Origin: Bacteroidota bacterium
Lineage (GTDB): Bacteria > Bacteroidota > Bacteroidia > Chitinophagales > BACL12
DNA: 64,000 nucleotides
Direction of reading: 5' to 3'
Assembly (NCBI GenBank): GCA_016715425.1
Contig: JADKAC010000007.1
Coordinates: 186,001 to 250,000 of the forward strand
Numbering within the stretch: the stretch's first letter is position 1; the number at the start of each line of letters is the position of its first letter. Shown here piece by piece: positions 34,102 through 42,160 of this stretch. Made by a program: the position numbers and the translations under genes. The notes under the pieces were generated by a model. The model ran no database searches. It was given only the letters and a program-made list of their open reading frames with translations, and was not told where the DNA came from.

Positions 34102-34821
34102 CTATTTTTTTCTTTGAAGATTTACTTTGTTGCCAACTATTTGACCTTCAACAACAGGATTAAGAGTTACAGTTGAAACCGGTAGCTTTTCTTCACAATA
34201 AAAATGGCTTTGCCAACTTTGCCATTTAATAAAATAATCTTTTTCATTTCTCGGACATGCAACAGGAATATTTTCAAACGCATTTACTGCAAGTGAAAAA
34301 CAAATATTTTGATTTACATCTTTTTCCCGAATAACAATTTCAGTTTCGTAGCTATAACCGGGCATATAATCCGCAGAAATCTGAAGTGTCATAGTAATTA
34401 ATTGCGATGCACCGGGTTGCAGGGTAACAGTGATTTTATCAAGTGTTGGTTGAATATTAATTGTATTTCCATCTGCATCATAAATTGTGCGCACACCAAT
34501 GCGATAAGTTTTTGCAACTAAGAAATCATTCTTTATTTTGAAGGGTACTTTAATTGTTTCGCCTGCATTTGCTTCCCGATGAATTGAGATAAGACAATTG
34601 GGAGGACACTCATTGCAAGGCGGACAACAGTCATTGCAATTACATCCGGGTACATGATTCGATTTGGATTTTTTTTCACCCGGGTTGGAAAATAACTTCC
34701 CGAATTCAGTCCACCATTCTGTATTTGCATTCAAATTATCTTTCATAATTTTTAATGTAGCATCATTCAAATTTTGAAAATTTGAGAATATATCGGTAAT
34801 ACCTTTGTTATTGTTTTTCAT
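34102..34821 (-). CDS. Helical / Cys-rich / Ig-like protein of the cluster
   Basis: 239 residues from the ATG ending at 34821 (an in-frame extension runs 16 codons upstream inside the preceding gene). No signal peptide. Residues 1-45 are helical (DIFSNFQNLNDATLKIMKDNL). Residues about 55-78 are strikingly Cys-rich (PGCNCNDCCPPCNECPPNC, eight Cys in 19 residues), probably metal-binding. Residues about 80-190 are an Ig-like domain that parallels the one in the next gene (TLQPGASQLITMTLQISADYMPGYSYETEIVIRE). The start overlaps the end of the upstream gene by 14 bp. Function unknown. Confidence 0.65.
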   Translation of the reverse strand: MKNNNKGITDIFSNFQNLNDATLKIMKDNLNANTEWWTEFGKLFSNPGEKKSKSNHVPGCNCNDCCPPCNECPPNCLISIHREANAGETIKVPFKIKNDFLVAKTYRIGVRTIYDADGNTINIQPTLDKITVTLQPGASQLITMTLQISADYMPGYSYETEIVIREKDVNQNICFSLAVNAFENIPVACPRNEKDYFIKWQSWQSHFYCEEKLPVSTVTLNPVVEGQIVGNKVNLQRKK

Positions 34822-35635
34822 AATTTGCTTTTTGAATTTTATTAATTCGTGGTGTAGTATTTTGTACAATCTGATATTTTAATAATTGATTGAATATGCG
34901 AATTTCACCTTCATAAAATCTTTGCTCCTGCAAATCTTTTGGTAATTCTATTTGCACATGCAGTAAAATATTTTTTCCCGGCTCTATCACTTCACCTGCT
35001 TCTTTAATTGAAATTTTTACCCAATCAGCCATATCTTTTTTTATTCCATTCACAAAAGAATCTAATGTGGCTTCAGTTCCTTCAGTACCTTTTTCACGAA
35101 CCGCATTGGATAAGTTTCTACAAATAATATCCATGTCAAGCATAGTATTATGGCGGATGTTTGGAATTGTAACCGGAATATTTCCCTGATTAACAAAATT
35201 AATTTCTCGGGTATGCACAGCTCCGGCATTTATACCTGAAAGCGTAAGATGATCCGGAGTAAATTGAATATCCAGATTTTCATGCACAATTAACTTTGCC
35301 TTTTTTAATTCGCCACCTATCTCCATCATCATTTCATAAGTGCCGGGAGGAGTTGTAGAATCTAATTGATGCAACATCTCAAAAGATTTTTTTGATTGGG
35401 GTAATAAGGCAGTATTAATCTGAATTCTATTCTGCATGTTTGGAACAGATGCTTTTCTATTTTTTTCAGATTTATCGGTAGAATGCAATGCAATATCTTT
35501 TATAAAAACAGATTCATCCATTGCATTATTTAAGGTGATATAACCCGCCAATTCATCAGGTGGCCCTGAAAGAATAATTTCATTTTCCGAACATGTGACA
35601 TGTTTTGAAAACTTTTTGCTATCAACTCTAAGCAT
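34808..35635 (-). CDS. Double Ig-like domain protein of the cluster
   Basis: 275 residues, no signal peptide. Two beta-sandwich segments can be seen: residues about 15-125 (ENEIILSGPPDELAGYITLNNAMDESVFIKDIAL and PGTYEMMMEIGGELKKAKLIVHE) and residues about 127-265 (LTLSGINAGAVHTREINFVNQGNIPVTIPN and EVIEPGKNILLHVQIELPKDLQEQRFYEGEIRIF). These look like the alpha-galactosidase-type/COG1470-like stalk domains usually seen on extracellular proteins, here in a protein with no export signal. It is 22 bp after the repeat protein and overlaps the next gene, so all are one transcript. Confidence 0.62.
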   Translation of the reverse strand: MLRVDSKKFSKHVTCSENEIILSGPPDELAGYITLNNAMDESVFIKDIALHSTDKSEKNRKASVPNMQNRIQINTALLPQSKKSFEMLHQLDSTTPPGTYEMMMEIGGELKKAKLIVHENLDIQFTPDHLTLSGINAGAVHTREINFVNQGNIPVTIPNIRHNTMLDMDIICRNLSNAVREKGTEGTEATLDSFVNGIKKDMADWVKISIKEAGEVIEPGKNILLHVQIELPKDLQEQRFYEGEIRIFNQLLKYQIVQNTTPRINKIQKANYEKQ

Positions 35636-35657
35636 AACTAAAAATTAAACTATGAAT

Positions 35658-36551
35658 TTATTTATTTCTTCTTGTGGCGGTCCGTGTTGCCTTTGTTTTT
35701 GCTTTTCTTGTTGCATTTGTAGATGCACCACTATTAGCATTTGAATTGGTATCTCTTTTTGCATTTGTATTTGCATTTCTGGTAGTGTCGGTATCTACTT
35801 TTCTCGTTGCATCAGTAGCTATATCTCTTGTTGCATCCGTTTTCGCTTTTCTTGTTGCATCCGTATCTACATTTCGAGTTGAATCAGTTTTTGCATCTCT
35901 TGTTGCATCCGTAGCCACCTCTTTAATATTTGTTGTATTTGTAATTACATTATCTGTTCGTGTTTGCTGCTCGGGAAAAGGTCGGGTGTCAGGCTCGCAA
36001 CAACCATCCTCACATTTTTCAAAAGAATTGGGAATATAAGGTTCAGTAATTGCCTGTGATTCACCACTCACGCAAAATGAAAATATTTCCATTCCTAACA
36101 TTTTAAAACATGCTTGCGAATAATTGGGCATGCGCACTCTCATTTTCGGTATAGCAAGTTCTTTAATATCATCCAATGTAAATTTTGGAAAATTTAAAAG
36201 ATCAATTGCTGTTGAAATTGGTTTTGCAGGATCACCTTGTAATGTAGAAATTGTTGCAACTGGTTTTGATGTATCTCCGGTAATTAATGCAGTAACCGGT
36301 TTTGAGGAATCTCCTGTAACTAATGTTGCAATAGGCTTCGACGAATCTCCTGTTACAAGTGTAGCAATTGGTTTTGAAGAATCACCTGTTACTAATGTCG
36401 CCACAGGTTTTGAAGAGTCTCCGGTTATAAGTGCCGCAACAGGTTTTGATGGATCACCTGTTACTTTCGTTTCTACATCCATTGCAGTTATGGACAAGCC
36501 ACCTGCAAGTGTGAAAGTATATTTTGATGGGATAGAAAATGAAGTTGACAT
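35658..36551 (-). CDS. Cytosolic protein with two tandem-repeat arrays
   Basis: 297 residues, no signal peptide. N-terminus SIPSKYTFTLAGGLSITAMDV; then six to seven copies of a 12-residue repeat (TGDSSKPVATLV, residues about 30-110); then a non-repeat middle (LDDIKELAIPKMRVRMPNYSQACFKMLGMEIFSF) with a small Cys group (FEKCEDGCCEPD, residues about 178-187). The last part is about ten copies of an 8-residue repeat TDATRxxx (residues 213-294) ending in a basic tail (RTATRRNK). The repeats are nearly uniform, so they are young or under conversion. I do not know the family. The place in the operon suggests a structural or scaffold protein. Confidence 0.65.
   Translation of the reverse strand: MSTSFSIPSKYTFTLAGGLSITAMDVETKVTGDPSKPVAALITGDSSKPVATLVTGDSSKPIATLVTGDSSKPIATLVTGDSSKPVTALITGDTSKPVATISTLQGDPAKPISTAIDLLNFPKFTLDDIKELAIPKMRVRMPNYSQACFKMLGMEIFSFCVSGESQAITEPYIPNSFEKCEDGCCEPDTRPFPEQQTRTDNVITNTTNIKEVATDATRDAKTDSTRNVDTDATRKAKTDATRDIATDATRKVDTDTTRNANTNAKRDTNSNANSGASTNATRKAKTKATRTATRRNK
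35670..35915 (-). repeat. 24-bp tandem repeats coding the TDATRxxx octads
   Basis: About ten copies encoding Thr-Asp-Ala-Thr-Arg plus three variable residues; later copies degenerate (NTNAKRDT, SNANSGAS). Confidence 0.75.
36230..36464 (-). repeat. 36-bp tandem repeats coding TGDSSKPVATLV
   Basis: Six near-identical 12-codon units plus a diverged one; the DNA is also repetitive, which creates long open frames on the opposite strand. Confidence 0.78.
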
Positions 36552-36666
36552 ATTCTTTTTGTTTTATCAAATGTAACTATTAAAAATAAAAAGTACAATA
36601 ACGTCGAAGGTTTATTTATGCACGATTGTGTTAATGTTTTAAATGCATATAAAATTTGTCAATTTA

Positions 36667-37191
36667 TTATTGCACATATTTTTCAATTGATCCTGATAAT
36701 TTTCTAAAATTTGATGGAATGAGTTGAGCAAGAATTCCTTCAATTGATTTTGAAATTGTTTTATCCAGCATACCTATTCCGGGCAAAATATGTGTAGCAT
36801 CAATATGTAAACTTCCACTAAATGTTAAGCGACATCCTTTGCCACCCAATGCAGAAATAAATTCGGTGGTTCCTTCACATTGCATCGCATTTTCAAAGTA
36901 GTGAGATTTAATTTTCCAATTAATGATTTTGTCTGCGGTATTCCAAACTGCGGTATCCGTCCAAATAAGCATATCTGGTTTAATATATTTTATTACAAAT
37001 GATGGCAGTTGTGGTGATGCAGTCCAGATACTAATTACAGTGTTAGTATTGTTTGGCAATTGTATTCTGTCAATTACATTTATAGTTTTTAACTCAGCAA
37101 CTCCTTCGGCAATATCAGGCAGATGATTTAACATAGTTTCCCAAACTTGTTCAGTTGGAATTTTTAATATACTTACCGTTGTAAAATCCAT
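36667..37191 (-). CDS. SRPBCC-like (START-type) protein
   Basis: 174 residues, cytosolic. The layout is that of an SRPBCC/polyketide-cyclase-like ligand-binding cup: an N-terminal strand and helix (TTVSILKIPTEQVWETMLNHLPDIAEGV), a curved sheet (VIDRIQLPNNTNTVISIWTAS, INWKIKSHYFENAMQCEGTTEFISA, CRLTFSGSLHIDAT) and a long C-terminal helix (TISKSIEGILAQLIPSNFRKLSGSIEKYV). These proteins bind hydrophobic molecules. A TATATTTG box 26 nt upstream suggests an internal promoter for this and the four following genes. The assignment is by pattern and not certain. Confidence 0.6.
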   Translation of the reverse strand: MDFTTVSILKIPTEQVWETMLNHLPDIAEGVAELKTINVIDRIQLPNNTNTVISIWTASPQLPSFVIKYIKPDMLIWTDTAVWNTADKIINWKIKSHYFENAMQCEGTTEFISALGGKGCRLTFSGSLHIDATHILPGIGMLDKTISKSIEGILAQLIPSNFRKLSGSIEKYVQ

Positions 37192-37217
37192 GAATTAATT
37201 ATTGGGTGATGTTAAGT

Positions 37218-37225
37218 CAAATATA
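37218..37225 (-). promoter_or_regulatory. -7 box TATATTTG within the cluster
   Basis: Minus-strand TATATTTG matches TAnnTTTG, 26 nt before the ATG at 37191, in the 64-bp gap between the SDR and SRPBCC genes. Confidence 0.4.
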
Positions 37226-37255
37226 ATTTTATTTAATCCTCAATCAAAATAAATG

Positions 37256-38308
37256 TTACTCAGAAATATTCTTATTTCTATATGCATAAATCTTTTCTGA
37301 TAGTTTTATTGATGCCCTTAGCGAAGCCGGAATATGTTCTGAGGTAACCAACCAAGAAATAGTTTCTATAAAAGCATCTTCGGCTGATTGAGGAGAATAA
37401 CCTAATTGTTTTAATTTATCAGAACTATACCAATAATATTTACCAACCATTTTTGCTTGTTCTCGAGTTGATGTTGGTCGGGTGTTAGTGAAATGATATA
37501 AGAATTCATGCATTGCAGATAATAAATATGCAGATGTATGCAGCACTTCAAAATAAGGACCGGACATACCACATAGTTCTGAAATCATGCTATGTATCTC
37601 TTTCCATTCCATATTCTCACTTCCTGCAATATATATCTCTCCACTCTTTCCATTGTGAGCTAATAAAATCATCGCCTTTGCAATATCTCTTGCACTAACA
37701 ATATTGCAACCCCCTATCCATGTAGCCTTATAAGGATCTTTTAAAAAATTTACAATCATGCGATTGCTCTCAGTTAAATGAAAATCGGGAGCGCCAATTG
37801 TTATGGTTGGACAAATCGCAATTACTTCCACATTATTTTTCTTTCCTGTTTCAAATGCACTGTTTTCCTGAATCACTTTTGCTTTAATATAAGCAGGTGC
37901 ATCATTAAAATTACCGGATTTATTTTCTGATAATATTTCTTTGGTATCACTTGCCCCAAGTGTAACAGATGAAGAAGTAAAAACAACTCTGCTTATATGA
38001 TTTATTGCTGCTGCATGAATTACATTTTCCATGGATTGCTTTGCTTCTGCTATAAATGTTTTTTCATCATAACCCCAATACGCAAAAACTCCGGCAGTAT
38101 GATAAATAAGTGCGCAGCCTTTTGCAGCTTTTGTTAATTCTTCTTCTGAATTGATATCACCAAAAGCAAACTCCACATTATAGCCGGATAGAATTTCAAG
38201 ATTACTTGTTTTACGCACAAATACTTTTACTTCATCACCATTTGCCAGTAATTCTTTTACCAGATGATTACCAATTAATCCTGTTGCGCCTGTGACAAAT
38301 ACTTTCAA
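37256..38308 (-). CDS. NAD(P)-dependent extended SDR (epimerase/dihydroflavonol-reductase-like)
   Basis: 350 residues. The Rossmann motif GATGLIG is at residues 7-13, FGDINSEE marks the end of the adenine-binding region, TSSS precedes the active site, and YIKAK carries the catalytic Tyr-xxx-Lys. It resembles dihydroflavonol-4-reductase/HpnA-type extended SDRs that reduce or oxidise lipid-like or sugar substrates. It follows the DUF362-like gene by 6 bp, so the two are co-translated. The substrate is unknown. Association with an SRPBCC protein and phasin-like proteins hints at a hydrophobic substrate, as inference only. Confidence 0.82.
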   Translation of the reverse strand: MKVFVTGATGLIGNHLVKELLANGDEVKVFVRKTSNLEILSGYNVEFAFGDINSEEELTKAAKGCALIYHTAGVFAYWGYDEKTFIAEAKQSMENVIHAAAINHISRVVFTSSSVTLGASDTKEILSENKSGNFNDAPAYIKAKVIQENSAFETGKKNNVEVIAICPTITIGAPDFHLTESNRMIVNFLKDPYKATWIGGCNIVSARDIAKAMILLAHNGKSGEIYIAGSENMEWKEIHSMISELCGMSGPYFEVLHTSAYLLSAMHEFLYHFTNTRPTSTREQAKMVGKYYWYSSDKLKQLGYSPQSAEDAFIETISWLVTSEHIPASLRASIKLSEKIYAYRNKNISE

Positions 38309-38314
38309 TGTTAT

Positions 38315-40432
38315 TTAATTATTACCGGTTAAATATTTCATATCTTTTTTAAGTGCATCTGATACACCACTTGCAAATTCTTTAAGAATATCCGCAGCAT
38401 CTTTATCCGTGTTTCCGCCAAAATGCCGATAACCATTTTCATCAGTAACTGCTCCCAACTCATCCGTAGTTTTTTTATTTCTATTTACCCACTTTTCAAT
38501 TATTCCGCTAAACACAGCAATTACATTTTTAAATTGTTCAGCTTCAAATGGTTGATTGTATTCATTATGTGCAATGAAATTTTCGTCAATAGTTTTTCCG
38601 CCTTTTACATTGCGACCTTCATATGCTGCTTCAAAATTTGCAATAGTTTTTGAAAAGAAATTATTGTAGGCATCTGATACCAAGGCATTTTTTACTTTAG
38701 GTAAATAATCCATGTTAATTACCTGAAAAAATAAAGGCAACGTGAATTTCTGTCGGGCAACAATTTTTATTTGCGTAATATTCTTTCCGGCTGCACTTAT
38801 TTCCACCATGCCATCATCATAATCCGCAGAGTTATTCAAACTCTTGATTGTTCGCCAATACATTGTCTCTTTATTGCTTGCATATTCAATGCATTCAATT
38901 TTACAAACGTCAATATATTTTCCACCGAAAAAAACCATCCAATTGGGTTGCGGTAAATACAAATCTCTTTCTGCCTGATGAATGATTTTATTTTTTTGAT
39001 TATACTTAACAGGAATTCGAGCTCCACCAATATTATCAAACATGAATTGAACACTTTGTGCAATATCCACTTTGGCAATAAATGCAGAGAAGTTGTAAGG
39101 TAATGTCCGTGTATATTCAAACAATACTGAATCATCGATATATCTCCATTTCAACCCATTTGCATCGGGTTCAATATGCTCAACTATTTGTGCAAGCGGT
39201 TTAATATAGTTTACAACATCCTGATAATTTTTGCTGCTGAATTCTGCGGGATCAAATCCCAAGTCGGTATCTTTTCTGAACACCTTTTCTTTATCATATA
39301 ATATTTGCCACGACTCAATAAATTTTTGAATATTACCTAAAGAGTAATTTAAAAATATAAGTGCAGAATAAGCTAAAGGATGTTCATCAATATTTTTTAT
39401 AATTGGCGATAATATTTTATTCACTTGCGAATCTGCAATATTTTTAAAAGGAAAAATATCTGTATCAATTTCCTGTAACCAAGCTTGAGAAAGTTGTCGC
39501 ATTACCGGATTTATATTTCTTGCTTTTACAGATTCTGAAAATGTAAGCGAAACATTTTTCCATTCAGGATAAATAGAAAGATCACCCGTTAATTTATAAT
39601 TTTCCGGAAGTCCTGCATTTTTTAATGCGTAACTATTCATGGAAGATGCATAAGGATCCAGTCCCATTTTTAAAGCCGCAGCCCAATCAGTTAACAAGAC
39701 ATGATTACCGGCAATAAATGTTTTGGTTTCAATAGGATTTTGATGCAAAGCACCCAGCGAACCATGATTGCTTTCATACGCATCAATAATGCAGAAATCC
39801 ACTTCATTGCGATTGTACAATGCAAGCGCAACTTCATCCGGTTTATATTTAAAATAATAATGAAAATGCTTTGCTTTTTCAGGAAGAATATCAATGAGAC
39901 TATTCAGGCAAAGTGAATAATAAAATTCCTCATCGGTTTTATTTTTAGATATTATAATTCTAAAATCTGCTTCCAGCCAATCTGCAGAAAGCATTTCATT
40001 TTTTAAAACACAATTAGAATCAAAATTTGCAGGTGATAAATTTTCACTCAGATTAATAATATCATAAGGATGATTTCCCGGAGTAATATATTTATATCCG
40101 ACAAGATCTGCCAGAATATTTACATCACGATTTTCAAGATAGAAATCAGTGGAATTATCAGAACCTGCAATCACGCAGTTTACAAATCCTTTTTCTACAA
40201 GTGTATCAATTAAATATTCTACAAGTGCAGGTTGAATACAAGTGGAAGAATTGAGAACAAAAAAATCAATATCCGGCTTTATAAGTATCCGGAAATGTTG
40301 TTTCGTCTTTTTTAATTTTTTTCTTTTTGCTTCAATAGCTTTCCAAAAACCCGATGTATTAAGCATGTTATCAAAGAGAAAAAACATATCATCTTCTCTG
40401 CTGGTAACAATGGAAACTCTTGATTCAGGCAT
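38315..40432 (-). CDS. DUF362-like protein with C-terminal extension
   Basis: 705 residues, no signal peptide. The first 330 residues follow the DUF362 pattern: ILIKPDIDFF, SSTCIQPALVEYLIDTLVEKG, VIAGSDNS, DFCIIDAYESNHGSLGALHQ, HVLLTDWAAALKMGLDPYA. The 4Fe-4S cysteine clusters found in some DUF362 proteins are absent. Residues about 340-620 form an unrecognised beta-rich domain with conserved aromatic residues. The last 120 residues are helical with an ANFEAAYEGRNVKGG stretch and an end like the phasin-like gene next door (ILKEFASGVSDALKKDM). It begins 18 bp after that gene. DUF362 proteins have no settled function. Confidence 0.68.
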   Translation of the reverse strand: MPESRVSIVTSREDDMFFLFDNMLNTSGFWKAIEAKRKKLKKTKQHFRILIKPDIDFFVLNSSTCIQPALVEYLIDTLVEKGFVNCVIAGSDNSTDFYLENRDVNILADLVGYKYITPGNHPYDIINLSENLSPANFDSNCVLKNEMLSADWLEADFRIIISKNKTDEEFYYSLCLNSLIDILPEKAKHFHYYFKYKPDEVALALYNRNEVDFCIIDAYESNHGSLGALHQNPIETKTFIAGNHVLLTDWAAALKMGLDPYASSMNSYALKNAGLPENYKLTGDLSIYPEWKNVSLTFSESVKARNINPVMRQLSQAWLQEIDTDIFPFKNIADSQVNKILSPIIKNIDEHPLAYSALIFLNYSLGNIQKFIESWQILYDKEKVFRKDTDLGFDPAEFSSKNYQDVVNYIKPLAQIVEHIEPDANGLKWRYIDDSVLFEYTRTLPYNFSAFIAKVDIAQSVQFMFDNIGGARIPVKYNQKNKIIHQAERDLYLPQPNWMVFFGGKYIDVCKIECIEYASNKETMYWRTIKSLNNSADYDDGMVEISAAGKNITQIKIVARQKFTLPLFFQVINMDYLPKVKNALVSDAYNNFFSKTIANFEAAYEGRNVKGGKTIDENFIAHNEYNQPFEAEQFKNVIAVFSGIIEKWVNRNKKTTDELGAVTDENGYRHFGGNTDKDAADILKEFASGVSDALKKDMKYLTGNN

Positions 40433-40450
40433 ATTGCAATTGCAGTTTGA

Positions 40451-40774
40451 CTATTTATTCTTTGTATTCTTTAACGTCTGCAATCCTTTAAATGCAAAGT
40501 CTGTCATACTTAATGCAAGTTCCTTTTGTGTGGCAATAATTACTTTAGCTAAGGATTTACTCTGTTGAATAACATTATCGTTATTGCTTTTTTTATCCGC
40601 AGTAGAAGTAAACAAATTATTTTGCAAAGAAATAGTTTGTTCTGCAACCTTATCGCAGAGTATAAACCAATCTTCGATTCCTTGCTTCACTTGTGGCTCT
40701 GCTTTTTCTGCTTGCTCAAAGTAGAAATCAAAAATGTTGTCAAATGGGTTGGATGTTTTTTTTTCGTCTTTCAT
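40451..40774 (-). CDS. Small phasin-like helical protein
   Basis: 107 residues, no signal peptide, essentially one long amphipathic helix pair: FDNIFDFYFEQAEKAEPQVKQGIEDWFILCDKVAEQTISLQNNLF, a short polar linker, then VIQQSKSLAKVIIATQKELALSMTDFAFKGLQTL. Length, lack of Cys clusters or motifs, and the heptad-like Phe/Leu spacing resemble phasins, which coat polyhydroxyalkanoate granules. Similarity is structural in feel, not demonstrated. It sits between the beta-propeller gene (20 bp gap) and the DUF362-like gene (18 bp gap). Confidence 0.62.
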   Translation of the reverse strand: MKDEKKTSNPFDNIFDFYFEQAEKAEPQVKQGIEDWFILCDKVAEQTISLQNNLFTSTADKKSNNDNVIQQSKSLAKVIIATQKELALSMTDFAFKGLQTLKNTKNK

Positions 40775-40794
40775 AATATTTTTTTTAAAATAAT

Positions 40795-42021
40795 TTATAC
40801 CGGACTTTTTAAATAACTATGATGAAAACCTAATCTGGGATCTGCCATTTTTGTTGCGTAAGGAGTAAACTCCTGTATGTCGGGCATATTAACTCTTATC
40901 CTTTTATTTAATGAGGGATAATCATAAATGGTGATATGATTCATACCTCTGTTTGCTGTAAATAATAATTGCTGATTGTCGGATAACTGGCAGGCATGTA
41001 TAGAATCCATAAAACGAAAACGGCTTACTCGCAGCGCAGTTAAAATATGTTTAGTACTAGTAAAAACTCCACCTCTGAGCATCACATCAAAAATAGTATT
41101 AGACACGGTTCTTTTATGATTTAATAACTCCGAAAAATCCGGCTTTTCATCAATCATTCTAAAATCTGAAAAATTATTCAAATCAATAAATACGATTGTA
41201 TGACTCCCTCCATTGCAAAATATTAATTCTGTATCAGAAATAGTAACATCAGAATTAATATGTGAAGGTATTTCACGACTACAACACCAATGGCGTAACA
41301 CTCTTTTTTCTTTTGCATCAATTTCAAAAGCGTATTCTTTAAAAAATGCAATTGCCCATTCGTGATAATCCTGATGATCTTGCGGTAACACACGAAATGA
41401 AACGGCATAAAAAATATCTTTTTGCGGATGCGGAATTAAATGCCAGCAAGTAGCAGGCAGATCAATTTTTGTGGCCTCGCCTGTTTCCATATCGAGTACA
41501 CCCACCATTTTTGCTTCACCATTTTTGCCAAATGTTGGATTATCCATACTGCCGTAGCATAAATATTTTTTAGAAGCAGTAAACTTCATGCTATGTGGCA
41601 ACATCAGTTTATGGGCTCCGAGCTTTTCTCCCTTTCTTAAATTATTAATATTGAATTTGTAAAAGTAATCGCCGATAGCAGCAATAAATTCAGTTGAATT
41701 AAGCCAGGCAACATGCGTACTACCTCTTATGCTGGTATCATTAATTTCTAAATTAAGAGTGGTAATTCGGTCTAATTCGTTTAAGGAATGTGGATCGTAC
41801 AAGGCAAGATGTTGACCTGAAGTACCCATGTAACCATGCTTTCCATCCGGACTTAAACTCACAGCATGCCCGCCTGCCATTCCATTAAAATATTTTACTT
41901 TAAACGCAAAAGAATTGTCTGAAGGATCAAATAAAAAATTACAAACACCTGCCATTCCCTCAAGTCCATTAATTCCATTACCATCTAAAGCAATTTGAAA
42001 GGAATAAGGATATTGTTTCAT
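40795..42021 (-). CDS. Histidine-rich cytosolic beta-propeller protein
   Basis: 408 residues, no signal peptide. Seven or so blades can be followed, with a His near the start of most of them: GGHAVSLSPDG, STHVAWL, LPHSMKF, CWHLIPHP, IPSHINSDV, DSIHACQL, GMNHITIYD. A ring of histidines on one propeller face is how carotenoid cleavage oxygenases and selenium-binding-protein-like propellers hold metal, so a metal-dependent enzyme is possible. The overall sequence does not match either family from memory. It heads the nine-gene cluster, with a TATATTTG box 45 nt upstream. Confidence 0.62.
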   Translation of the reverse strand: MKQYPYSFQIALDGNGINGLEGMAGVCNFLFDPSDNSFAFKVKYFNGMAGGHAVSLSPDGKHGYMGTSGQHLALYDPHSLNELDRITTLNLEINDTSIRGSTHVAWLNSTEFIAAIGDYFYKFNINNLRKGEKLGAHKLMLPHSMKFTASKKYLCYGSMDNPTFGKNGEAKMVGVLDMETGEATKIDLPATCWHLIPHPQKDIFYAVSFRVLPQDHQDYHEWAIAFFKEYAFEIDAKEKRVLRHWCCSREIPSHINSDVTISDTELIFCNGGSHTIVFIDLNNFSDFRMIDEKPDFSELLNHKRTVSNTIFDVMLRGGVFTSTKHILTALRVSRFRFMDSIHACQLSDNQQLLFTANRGMNHITIYDYPSLNKRIRVNMPDIQEFTPYATKMADPRLGFHHSYLKSPV

Positions 42022-42065
42022 TGAGTGAATTGGTTACAGAAGTTTTAACTGAAAATATTATTCTT

Positions 42066-42073
42066 CAAATATA
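42066..42073 (-). promoter_or_regulatory. -7 box TATATTTG for the nine-gene cluster
   Basis: Minus-strand TATATTTG, 45 nt before the ATG at 42021, in the gap between the cluster and the delta-60 gene. Confidence 0.42.
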
Positions 42074-42160
42074 AATATTATTATAAAACTCTGCTTGATT
42101 CTAGAAACCAGTTTTTAACCGATGTATAAAAGCAGGTTAAAACTTGTATGCCATTTTACA

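Noticed and set aside
35674..36576. Two long plus-strand open frames (121 and 150 codons) rich in Val/Phe/Ala and Thr/Gly/Phe
   Set aside because: They lie opposite the tandem repeats of the minus-strand gene; repeated codons without stops on the other strand explain them, and they have no start context or domain.
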